Positions 1 to 4,675 are shown, counted from the first letter of the stretch. The stretch is 5,479 nucleotides of DNA from JAGMCF01 sp964398885 (GCA_964398885.1 CAYNOU010000103.1:1-5479), one strand, 5' to 3'. Made by a program: numbers and translations. The notes: generated by a model from the sequence alone, not told the origin.

Positions 1-45
1 CAGAACAAACAATAAGATGCAAAATTAAATTTTAAAATAGCTATG

Positions 46-423
46 TCATAATTTATCCTTTAATCCAAGACTTAGTTTAAGTATATTATCAACTTTGTTT
101 TGCAAGGCTTCAGTTAATTTTCCAAGTTTTCTAACAATGAGTTTTGCTGGGATTGTCATTATATATTCACAGCGAACAACAGAAGTCTTTACAAGTCCGG
201 TTTGCTTATAGTTTGGAGTTCTTTCTTCAATTAATAATTCTGTTTGTTTTACTTCATCTATTCTTTGTGAAGTAATAGCAACTAAAATAACATCATTGTA
301 TCGGCGTTCAATAGAGTGGTCTGAAATAATCAAAGCTGGGCGAGCTTTTTGTTTTACTCCAGATTGAGTCATAAAAGGGAAGGGTAAAATTACAATATCT
401 CCGCGGTTATAATTCATATACAT
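46..423 (-). CDS. MazF/PemK-family endoribonuclease toxin
   Basis: This is probably the toxin of a type II TA pair, an mRNA-cleaving endoribonuclease. Seen in the 125-aa protein: an N-terminal RGDIV (residues 7-11), then KARPALIIS (26-34), whose Arg28 matches the conserved catalytic Arg of the family; AITSQ (49-53), whose Thr51/Ser52 sit at the conserved Thr position; and a C-terminal SVVRCEYIMTI followed by RKLGKL, which corresponds to the family's 'vrcdqi...klG.l' segment. Length is normal for MazF/PemK (about 110-125 aa). The start overlaps the end of the upstream antitoxin gene by 17 nt, which suggests translational coupling; no strong Shine-Dalgarno is visible (only GAAGAAG). A second ATG two codons in (417) is equally possible. 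The fold assignment is firm, but RNA specificity cannot be read from sequence. It appears intact and could be active. Confidence 0.88.
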   Translation of the reverse strand: MYMNYNRGDIVILPFPFMTQSGVKQKARPALIISDHSIERRYNDVILVAITSQRIDEVKQTELLIEERTPNYKQTGLVKTSVVRCEYIMTIPAKLIVRKLGKLTEALQNKVDNILKLSLGLKDKL

Positions 424-622
424 CTTCTTCGGAGGGATCCCATATCTTTCTTAGAGATTGTTGTTGTATTAAAAGAGAATTTTTGTTTAGTGCTGAATTT
501 TTTTCCTTTAGATACTGTTCATTCAAGAATTGAGCGAAATCAAATAACTCAATTACTCTTTTAATAGGTAAATTATCGAGTATTATTGATAGTTGCTTTT
601 TATATTGCTTATTTGTATTCAT
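407..622 (-). CDS. Antitoxin partner of the MazF-like toxin (DUF2281-like)
   Basis: A 71-aa protein encoded directly upstream of the MazF-like toxin, overlapping it by 17 nt, so it is read as its antitoxin. Seen: a charged N-terminus, a helical VIELFDFAQFLNEQYLKEK segment, and a C-terminal WDPSEEDVYEL tail. Small antitoxins of this type (DUF2281-like) often have such a helix with an acidic W.P.E...Y.L end that would contact the toxin; this is family knowledge, not a search result. The ATG at 622 is chosen because AAGGAA lies 9 nt upstream. An in-frame TTG at 640 would add six residues, but the likely ribosome-binding site falls inside that extension. A near-identical but decayed copy lies at 1547-1705. 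The promoter is probably the TTGACA element at 716-721. Confidence 0.78.
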   Translation of the reverse strand: MNTNKQYKKQLSIILDNLPIKRVIELFDFAQFLNEQYLKEKNSALNKNSLLIQQQSLRKIWDPSEEDVYEL

Positions 623-726
623 AATTTCATTTTCCTTCAAAATAATTACATTAACAAGTTCAAAATAATTTTAATTAATTAACTGATGACAAAATAAGGA
701 AATTTTATTTATATTTGTCAAATTTA
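441..726. repeat. Direct repeat, copy 1 (antitoxin plus promoter region)
   Basis: This block of about 285 bp recurs in the same orientation at about 1523-1807. It covers most of the antitoxin gene, its ribosome-binding site and its promoter. Identity is about 95% in the coding part and lower, with small indels, upstream. The left boundary is sharp: homology stops at the last 10 or so antitoxin codons. The right boundary lies close to the HEPN stop codon (737-739). Confidence 0.85.
692..721 (-). promoter_or_regulatory. Putative promoter of the antitoxin-MazF operon
   Basis: On the minus strand TTGACA (721-716) is followed after 18 nt by TTATTT (697-692), about 70 nt before the antitoxin ATG. 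The TTGACA and the spacing are preserved in the duplicated copy at 1773-1802, where the -10 reads TATTTT. Conservation within a recent duplication is weak support on its own. The -10 is poor by the sigma-70 standard, but FCB-group promoters use a different -7 box. Position and spacing are seen; function is inferred. Confidence 0.4.
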
Positions 727-736
727 TTTTTCACAG

Positions 737-1153
737 CTAATCTTCAAAGTTAATTTTTTCCTTAACAAATTCAGCAATCTTATCCGCAGCATCGATTGCC
801 TCTCCAGCATCTTTTTCTCCAATGGATTCAAATGGCAAATCTCCCGGATAACGTCCTTCTTCAATATATTCATTCAACAATTCACATTCTTGTTTCAGTT
901 TTTCAAAATCTGAATCAAACTCAATAGCATAATTCAGCAGATTTTTTAAATCGTGAATTTTTTCTAATTCCCAACCCTTCCAAATCAAATATGCTTTCAG
1001 ATACTTTTCTGCACTTCCCTGGCACATAAAACATACAGTATGGAATGGTGTAAATTCTTCTGTTATTAAAGCTTTTGCAGAAAGTAAATTCTCTTTAGCA
1101 AAATTAAGCCAATTCTTTATTAATTCAATCTCTTCAGGATTTCTTTTTATCAT
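737..1153 (-). CDS. HEPN-domain protein paired with an MNT nucleotidyltransferase
   Basis: A 138-aa, largely alpha-helical protein of the HEPN family. Seen: an N-terminal helix NWLNFAKENLLSAKALI; the typical HEPN core CQGSAEKYLKAYLIWKG; HDLKNLL; then EYIEEGRYPGD, matching the Y...RYP signature of MNT-associated HEPN proteins. Such proteins act with MNT proteins as TA or nucleotide-binding modules (family knowledge). The RX4-6H RNase motif of toxic HEPN proteins is not visible: the only nearby Arg (in GRYPGD) has no His after it, so ribonuclease activity is uncertain. The start at 1153 is preferred because GGGAAGG lies 5-6 nt upstream; an ATG at 1168 would add five residues but lacks a clear ribosome-binding site. 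It overlaps the 3' end of the upstream MNT gene by about 20 nt, so the two are co-transcribed and probably translationally coupled. Confidence 0.85.
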   Translation of the reverse strand: MIKRNPEEIELIKNWLNFAKENLLSAKALITEEFTPFHTVCFMCQGSAEKYLKAYLIWKGWELEKIHDLKNLLNYAIEFDSDFEKLKQECELLNEYIEEGRYPGDLPFESIGEKDAGEAIDAADKIAEFVKEKINFED

Positions 1154-1484
1154 ATAATACCTTCCCATCTTTAAATATATGGTAAATATAGAATGGATTT
1201 TTTGCTCGAAAGTTCCATTCTACCTCTTCACTTTTTCTTACAAATAAATCTACCGGAAATTTTCTATCTCCCAGTAAACTATCAACTTTTCGTCTCATCA
1301 TACGGCTGTTGTGGTCACCATCTTTAATAATAAACAAGTCCAGATCGCTATCTTTCTTATAATCTCCTCTGGCATAAGAACCAAACAGTATTATTTTTTC
1401 CGGGTCAATTGCTTTGACTATTTTTTTTACAATATAATCAATCAAAATGGGTGTAATCTTTGAAGTTGCTAATTTTTTGTCCAT
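1134..1484 (-). CDS. MNT-type minimal nucleotidyltransferase
   Basis: A 116-aa protein of the minimal nucleotidyltransferase family (MNT, DNA polymerase beta-like fold). Seen: IILFGSYARGDYKKDSDLDLF, with the complete GSX10DXD motif (Gly35-Ser36 ... Asp47-Leu-Asp49), and a third acidic residue in FPVDLFV (Asp79). All three metal-binding carboxylates are therefore present and the enzyme is predicted active. In characterised MNT-HEPN pairs (MntA-HepT) the MNT protein adds AMP to the HEPN partner and neutralises it; whether this subfamily does so is inference, since the HEPN partner lacks the usual target motif. The ATG at 1484 has AAGGAT 6-7 nt upstream. The gene lies just downstream of a decayed antitoxin whose promoter may now drive it, and it overlaps the HEPN gene by about 20 nt. 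Confidence 0.9.
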   Translation of the reverse strand: MDKKLATSKITPILIDYIVKKIVKAIDPEKIILFGSYARGDYKKDSDLDLFIIKDGDHNSRMMRRKVDSLLGDRKFPVDLFVRKSEEVEWNFRAKNPFYIYHIFKDGKVLYDKKKS

Positions 1485-1546
1485 TGAAAATCCTTATTTT
1501 ATATAACTACAATCAATTTCTTCATAATCTTTCTTAGAGATTGTTG

Positions 1547-1705
1547 TTATATTAAAAGAGAATTTTTGTTTAATACTGAATTTTTTTCCTTTAGATACTG
1601 TTCATTCAAGAATTGAGCGAAATCAAATAACTCAATTACTTTTTTATTAGGTAAATTATCAAGTATTATTGATAGTTGCTTTTTATATTGCTTATTTTTA
1701 GTCAT
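1547..1705 (-). pseudogene. Decayed duplicate of the MazF-partner antitoxin
   Basis: A second copy of the antitoxin at 407-622. Over the shared coding stretch (copy 1 444-622, copy 2 1527-1705) I count 8 nucleotide differences in about 179, roughly 95% identity, with no gaps. The copy keeps the ATG and the AAGGAA upstream. One C-to-T change turns a CAA codon (after SLLI) into TAA, ending the protein at 52 aa instead of 71. Beyond the stop, homology continues for about 20 nt and then ends, so the acidic C-terminal toxin-contact tail (W.P.E...Y.L) is missing. No toxin gene follows; the MNT gene starts 63 nt downstream. A 52-aa product could still be made and might bind DNA or the toxin, but loss of the C-terminal part argues against full antitoxin function. 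Confidence 0.85.
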
Positions 1706-1772
1706 AATTTCATTTCCTTCAAACTAATTACATAAACGAATTTGAAATTATTTTCGCTAAGTAACTAATAAT

Positions 1773-1802
1773 AAAATACAAAATTTTATTCATGCTTGTC
1801 AA
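1773..1802 (-). promoter_or_regulatory. Putative promoter of the decayed antitoxin copy, possibly driving MNT-HEPN
   Basis: On the minus strand TTGACA (1802-1797), an 18-nt spacer and TATTTT (1778-1773) align with the element upstream of the intact antitoxin. This copy has the better -10. No other promoter-like element is evident between the relic and the MNT start at 1484, so this one is the best candidate for MNT-HEPN transcription. Functional assignment is inference. Confidence 0.4.
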
Positions 1803-1822
1803 GTTTTTTATTAGATTTTTGT

Positions 1823-1975
1823 CTATTTTTTATAAATATCACCTCTTTAATTAGCATGATAGAAATAGATCAAACTACGATCTTCAATAATTGTGTAGAT
1901 AAAACGATATTTCCCAATTCTCAAATGATAATCATTTTTAAAGCCTTTAAGTTTTTTTATATCTAAATTTTTGGG
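1823..1975 (-). pseudogene. C-terminal fragment of a RelE/ParE-family toxin with an internal stop
   Basis: Translating the minus strand from 1975 gives LDIKKLKGF, then DYHLRIGKYRFIYTII, EDRSLIYFYHAN, stop, RGDIYKK, stop. This is the C-terminal half of a RelE/ParE toxin: the KKLKG motif, the basic R.GKYR.IY strand and the closing RGDIYK are family hallmarks. The TAA at 1847-1849 falls exactly between HAN and RGDIYK, where a sense codon is expected, so a single substitution explains it. There is no start codon and no N-terminal half; the 5' edge runs into a GC-rich hairpin island at about 1976. It overlaps in motif content with, but differs from, the N-terminal toxin fragment at 2378-2533, so the two probably come from different toxin genes. 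Confidence 0.8.
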
Positions 1976-1977
1976 GG

Positions 1978-2146
1978 TTCGTCACGGATCAGTCTTCGCT
2001 AAAGCTACGACCTGACAAGATGGTCCGTGACGACTCTGCCGTGCTTCGGATGGCCTGTCTCGGCTTGGCTCGAGCCAAGACGGGCTACGCCCAGACGAGT
2101 ATGCGGCAAAAGGAGCCGTCAGGGACCACTCCCTGACGATGGCAGA
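1978..2146. repeat. GC-rich hairpin island
   Basis: About 170 bp, visibly G+C-rich in a background near 30%. Inverted repeats seen: 1979-1988 with 2024-2033 (10 bp, TCGTCACGGA/TCCGTGACGA); a perfect 16-bp palindrome at 2064-2079 (CTTGGCTCGAGCCAAG), extended by 2053-2060 with 2078-2085 in a competing pairing; and 2117-2125 with 2130-2138 (9 bp, CGTCAGGGA/TCCCTGACG, 4-nt loop). The first and last hairpins share the pattern CGTCA.GGA...TCC.TGACG, so the island has related hairpins at both ends. No credible ORF lies within it. Its composition suggests an inserted palindromic repeat cluster (REP/BIME-like); a structured RNA is less likely but possible. Confidence 0.65.
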
Positions 2147-2287
2147 AATCATTATTGTCAAATAACATTACTTTTCCGCTAAATTCTAAGTAATTCTTTA
2201 ATATCATTTTAGTATACTAATACATATCTTGAATATATGTATAAAATTATTTTGCTGTTTTAAAGGGATAACCATTTTTGTTTATTA

Positions 2288-2396
2288 AGAGAATGGAATA
2301 GAATCCCGATAAATCAGGACACGTAATTAAGTATAAATAACTGTTATTATACAATATTAGAGTTATAGATGTATAGTTTATTTTATTCCACTCCCT
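2288..2396. repeat. Possible MITE-like element with imperfect terminal inverted repeats
   Basis: 2288-2303 and the reverse complement of 2381-2396 match at 13 of 16 positions (AGrGArTGGAATArAA). The 109-bp AT-rich interior has no ORF. It contains a degenerate stem, TCCCGAT-AA-ATCAGGA (2304-2319). The right end coincides with the point where the adjacent toxin fragment stops matching its family (after DIKPL). No clear target-site duplication is seen, so this is a candidate only. The rest of the gap (2147-2287) holds a 10-bp palindrome TAGTATACTA (2210-2219) and nothing else recognisable. Confidence 0.35.
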
Positions 2397-2533
2397 AAAG
2401 GTTTAATATCCAAAAAATCATTAAATGGATTTTTTGCTAATATGTCAAAACTTTTAATAACTTTCTTCTGGAAACTTTTATTCCTTTTCTTTAAAAAATT
2501 AAAAACATCCCTGGAAAACTTAATTTCATACAT
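2378..2533 (-). pseudogene. Truncated RelE/ParE-family toxin (N-terminal part)
   Basis: A 51-aa ORF whose ATG overlaps the stop of the upstream antitoxin (ATGTATGA, 8 nt), the usual arrangement of a TA pair. It begins MYEIKFSRDVFNFLKKRN, then FQKKVIKSFDILAKNPF, then LDIKPL: the N-terminal helix pair and the NPF..LDIKPL.G linker of RelE/ParE toxins. After about 46 residues it leaves the family (GSGIK, stop). The whole catalytic or DNA-gyrase-contact C-terminal half (the R.G.YR.IY strand and RGDIYK) is missing, so it should be inactive. The break coincides with the end of an imperfect inverted repeat (2381-2396), suggesting an insertion or deletion there. Confidence 0.72.
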
Positions 2534-2744
2534 TTAATTCTTTTTTTATCATATTTAATGAAATAGCTTTACCTTGTTTCAATTCTTCTATAGCTTCTTG
2601 ATAGGCTTTGTTGTCATCAGCAGTGAAAAGATCGTCTTTGTCTATTTCCTCCCAAAAACGGATTTTATCATCTGGAAGTTTACTTATTGTATCTAAAAAT
2701 TTGTTATAAGAGTCGTCGTTTATCTCTACCAAAACTCTTTTCAT
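2526..2744 (-). CDS. Antitoxin of a RelBE/ParDE-type pair, now without an intact toxin
   Basis: A 72-aa acidic protein: MKRVLVEINDDSYNKFLD at the start, a middle FWEEIDKDDLF, and a C-terminal AIEELKQGKAISLNMIKKEL. The 'A..EL..G.AIS...IKKEL' ending is frequent in small antitoxins encoded before RelE/ParE toxins (family knowledge). The start is well supported by AAGGAGGA with a 6-nt gap to the ATG, the best ribosome-binding site in the window. Its stop overlaps the ATG of a truncated toxin (2378-2533), so this is an orphan antitoxin by context. An intact antitoxin beside a broken toxin is a common state, since antitoxin loss is not tolerated while the toxin works. It may still counter related toxins elsewhere in the genome, which is speculation. 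Confidence 0.7.
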   Translation of the reverse strand: MKRVLVEINDDSYNKFLDTISKLPDDKIRFWEEIDKDDLFTADDNKAYQEAIEELKQGKAISLNMIKKELNV

Positions 2745-2786
2745 TTGTACTCCTCCTTGATTTACCTTTTAAAAATATATATAATA

Positions 2787-2813
2787 GAATTTTATATTAA
2801 AATATTTTGTCAA
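2787..2813 (-). promoter_or_regulatory. Putative promoter of the orphan antitoxin
   Basis: On the minus strand TTGACA (2813-2808) lies about 65 nt before the antitoxin start, followed after about 21 nt by TATTAT. The spacing is long for a sigma-70 promoter of the E. coli type but is matched in the divergent der promoter candidate. A GTATGCATGTT box lies 20 nt upstream of the TTGACA. Confidence 0.35.
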
Positions 2814-2833
2814 ATTTTTATTTAAATTTTACT

Positions 2834-2855
2834 AACATGCATACTCCCAAAAATT
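2834..2855 (-). repeat. Outer inverted box, left copy (core GTATGCATGTT)
   Basis: On the minus strand this reads TTTTTGGGAGTATGCATGTT. It matches the plus-strand sequence at 3149-3169 with one mismatch and one indel in about 21 positions. The two copies face outward in the divergent intergenic region, each just upstream of a TTGACA. It could be an operator shared by both promoters or the terminal repeat of a 336-bp element. Confidence 0.55.
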
Positions 2856-2895
2856 TTAATTATTCAGCTTGGTATTTATAGCCAAAAAAATATCA

Positions 2896-3075
2896 TAAGA
2901 AGCCCACGAATTTATTCGTGGGAAAATAGGATAGATTCAGTTGGAATAACCATTTCACTCGTCTGGGCGCCGTAGCCGTAGCCTGAATGGTTTTAATACT
3001 ATTTTGTAAACGGTTAAAACCGTTATAGATTTCTGCAGATTCTTGATACCCACGAATAAATTCATGGGCTTCTTA
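2896..3075. mobile_element. 180-bp palindromic element with 27-bp inverted repeat ends (REP/BIME- or MITE-like)
   Basis: The ends (2896-2922 and 3049-3075) are inverted repeats matching at 26 of 27 positions. Each end is also a hairpin by itself: CCCACGAA-TTTA-TTCGTGGG on the left, the same with one mismatch on the right. Inside are AACCATT (2948-2954) with AATGGTT (2986-2992) and a stem AACGGTT-AA-AACCGTT (3009-3024). No protein is encoded. The layout matches paired REP sequences (BIMEs), which are moved by REP-associated tyrosine transposases, or a small non-autonomous element. No transposase is in the window. The inverted ends are certain; mobility is inferred. Confidence 0.65.
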
Positions 3076-3148
3076 AAGGTGAAAATTTCAAGACAATCCA
3101 CAGTTTTATCTCATTTTATTTCAGAAAATTACAGCGGCTATTTACATC

Positions 3149-3169
3149 AATTTTGGGGGTATGCATGTT
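3149..3169 (+). repeat. Outer inverted box, right copy (core GTATGCATGTT)
   Basis: Inverted partner of 2834-2855. It reads AATTTTGGGGGTATGCATGTT on the plus strand and lies 26 nt upstream of the TTGACA in front of der. See the left copy for interpretation. Confidence 0.55.
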
Positions 3170-3195
3170 TTATCATATTAGAATTCCTAAATTAT

Positions 3196-3228
3196 TTGAC
3201 AATAAAAAGCATCAGAAATCATTATATT
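3196..3228 (+). promoter_or_regulatory. Putative der promoter
   Basis: A perfect TTGACA (3196-3201) is followed after 21 nt by TATATT (3223-3228), 54 nt before the der ATG. A TTTG (3195-3198) and TATATTCA (3223-3230) pair also loosely resembles the -33/-7 layout of Bacteroidota promoters. Spacing is imperfect for either model, so this is a candidate. Confidence 0.35.
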
Positions 3229-3236
3229 CACAAAGG

Positions 3237-3272
3237 CTTGCCTTCGTCCCGATACATCGGGAGCGAAGCAAG
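3237..3272 (+). promoter_or_regulatory. Hairpin in the der leader covering part of the ribosome-binding site
   Basis: The plus strand folds as TCCCGA (3247-3252) with TCGGGA (3257-3262), then CTTCG (3242-3246) with CGAAG (3264-3268), then CTTG (3237-3240) with CAAG (3269-3272), with single-base bulges at 3241 and 3263. The stem has 15 pairs. The AAGG that would serve as the der Shine-Dalgarno (3270-3273) lies in the base of the right arm, so the hairpin could limit initiation. A degenerate relative of the stem occurs at 2304-2319, which suggests a dispersed repeat rather than a der-specific control element. Confidence 0.55.
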
Positions 3273-3281
3273 GTAATAAAT

Positions 3282-4640
3282 ATGTCAATCCCAATAGTTG
3301 CGATAATAGGTAGACCCAATGTAGGAAAATCCACCATTTTTAATCGTATGGTGCATAAAAGATTAGCTATAGTTGACCCTGAGTCAGGTGTAACAAGAGA
3401 TAGGAAGTATAAAGAAACTGACTGGTCTGGTCACTCATTTGTTGCTGTAGATACTGGTGGGATGGTTCCGAACACATCGGATATAATGGAAAAATCAATA
3501 TTGTTTCAGGCAGAAACTGCCCTTGAGGAAGCTGATGTAATCGTGTTTATTGTTGATTGTAAAACTGGTATTACGGTAATAGATGAGCATATTAGCAAGA
3601 AATTATTCAACAGTTTAGATAAAGTTGTATTTGTTGTAAACAAGGTTGATAACGAAAAAGACGAGTTATCGTTGCATGAATTTATGAATCTTGGACTTGG
3701 TGAACCGATTGGTATATCTGCGATAGGTGGAAGAAATTTTGGTGATTTCCTAGAAAGGATTATTGAAAAATTTCCAACCACAGAATCGGCTGGCTATGAG
3801 TTGGATAAAGACTCTATCAAAATCGCAGTAATTGGAAAACAAAATGTTGGAAAATCTTCATTAGTAAATAAAATAATTGGTCAAAATGCAGTTATTGTAA
3901 CGGATATTCCGGGAACAACTAGAGATTCTGTTCACCTTAATTTTCAATATAAAGATAAACCAATGACTATTATAGATACAGCAGGACTTCGGAAAAAAAG
4001 TAAGGTTAAATATGGAATTGAATATTTTAGTAATCTTCGCGCTATTAGAAGCATTGATTCTGCCGATATAGTTTTAATGCTTTTAGATGCCCAGGATAAG
4101 GTATCTGACCAAGACAAACGAATTATCCAATATACACAGGAGCAATATAAAGATATAATTTTAGTGGTTAATAAATGGGATCTGATAAAAAAGGATAATA
4201 CGACAACCGGAAAATTTGTTGAGCATATCAAGGAAGAGATGAACTTTGTTGATTACGCACCAATAATATTCTTATCAGCATTAACCGGAAAAAGAGTTAA
4301 TAAGCTTTTAGATTTAATTCTAAAGGTTGAAGAGCAAAGTAATTATAGAATTCCTACTTCTAAATTGAATAGATTTTTTGAATCTGTAACAAAGAAATAT
4401 CCGCCTCATCATCCTTCAAGAAGGGAAGTAAAATTCTATTACTGCACACAAGCGGATATTCATCCACCAACTTTTGTATTTAGTGTTAATAATCCAAAAT
4501 TAATCACCGAAAATTACAAAAAATACATTTACAATCAAATCCGGGATGAACTTAAATTTGAAGGTGTTACAATAAGGTTAAAATTTAAAGGACATAAAAA
4601 TAAATTTCAAAGTCCAAATTACAAATATCAAATAAAATGA
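3282..4640 (+). CDS. der: Ribosome biogenesis GTPase Der (EngA), two GTPase domains
   Basis: A 452-aa Der, the essential tandem-GTPase factor that acts in the cytoplasm on maturation of the 50S ribosomal subunit. The first G domain shows GRPNVGKS (residues 10-17), DTGG (57-60), NKVD (120-123) and the SA of GISA (146-147). The second shows GKQNVGKS (185-192), DTAG (232-235), NKWD (297-300) and SALTG (332-336). A C-terminal KH-like domain follows (about 350-436), with the usual YPPHHPSRR..K and HPPTFVFSVN. All nucleotide-binding motifs are intact. The ATG at 3282 is chosen because MSIPIVAIIGRPNVGKS is the standard N-terminus and AAGG lies 8 nt upstream; the open frame continues back to 3153, but that part is repeat sequence. 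The protein ends with about 15 extra residues (HKNKFQSPNYKYQIK) translated from an A-rich repetitive tract. plsY follows after 176 bp on the same strand. Confidence 0.97.
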   Translation: MSIPIVAIIGRPNVGKSTIFNRMVHKRLAIVDPESGVTRDRKYKETDWSGHSFVAVDTGGMVPNTSDIMEKSILFQAETALEEADVIVFIVDCKTGITVIDEHISKKLFNSLDKVVFVVNKVDNEKDELSLHEFMNLGLGEPIGISAIGGRNFGDFLERIIEKFPTTESAGYELDKDSIKIAVIGKQNVGKSSLVNKIIGQNAVIVTDIPGTTRDSVHLNFQYKDKPMTIIDTAGLRKKSKVKYGIEYFSNLRAIRSIDSADIVLMLLDAQDKVSDQDKRIIQYTQEQYKDIILVVNKWDLIKKDNTTTGKFVEHIKEEMNFVDYAPIIFLSALTGKRVNKLLDLILKVEEQSNYRIPTSKLNRFFESVTKKYPPHHPSRREVKFYYCTQADIHPPTFVFSVNNPKLITENYKKYIYNQIRDELKFEGVTIRLKFKGHKNKFQSPNYKYQIK

Positions 4641-4675
4641 CAAAACCAAAATATCAAAACAAATTTATCAAAACC
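4600..4675 (+). repeat. A-rich degenerate repeat tract over the der 3' end
   Basis: From the last der codons into the spacer the plus strand repeats a loose pattern of the type CAAA(N)3-6AAA (for example ACAAATATCAAATAAAATG, then CCAAAATATCAAAACAAAT). The tract spans the der stop. It ends at the hairpin beginning at 4671. Confidence 0.4.

Larger units (their letters stand above)
1523..1807. repeat. Direct repeat, copy 2 (antitoxin relic plus promoter region)
   Basis: Partner of the repeat at 441-726, offset by about 1,083 bp in the same orientation. The pair brackets the MNT-HEPN genes almost exactly. Recombination between the copies would delete MNT-HEPN and leave one antitoxin upstream of the MazF-like toxin. 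Confidence 0.85.

Noticed and set aside
622..640. TTG start adding six residues to the antitoxin
   Set aside because: The likely Shine-Dalgarno (AAGGAA) lies within the extension and is correctly spaced for the ATG at 622.
441..1807. CRISPR array or integron reading of the repeats
   Set aside because: There are only two long copies, they contain coding sequence, and there are no regular short spacers, integrase or attC features.
2085..2207. 40-aa minus-strand ORF (MILKNYLEF...RILVWA) running into the GC-rich island
   Set aside because: It has no ribosome-binding site, half of it is translated hairpin sequence, and there is no family resemblance.
3043..3276. 77-aa plus-strand ORF upstream of der
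   Set aside because: It starts inside the palindromic element, crosses the outer box, promoter and leader hairpin, and has no recognisable protein features.
3153..3281. 43-residue N-terminal extension of Der
   Set aside because: Der begins at MSIPIVAIIGRPNVGKS. The extension is repeat and leader-hairpin sequence without family similarity.
3506..3781. 91-aa minus-strand ORF
   Set aside because: It is an antisense shadow of der.
3944..4231. 95-aa minus-strand ORF
   Set aside because: It is an antisense shadow of the second GTPase domain of der.
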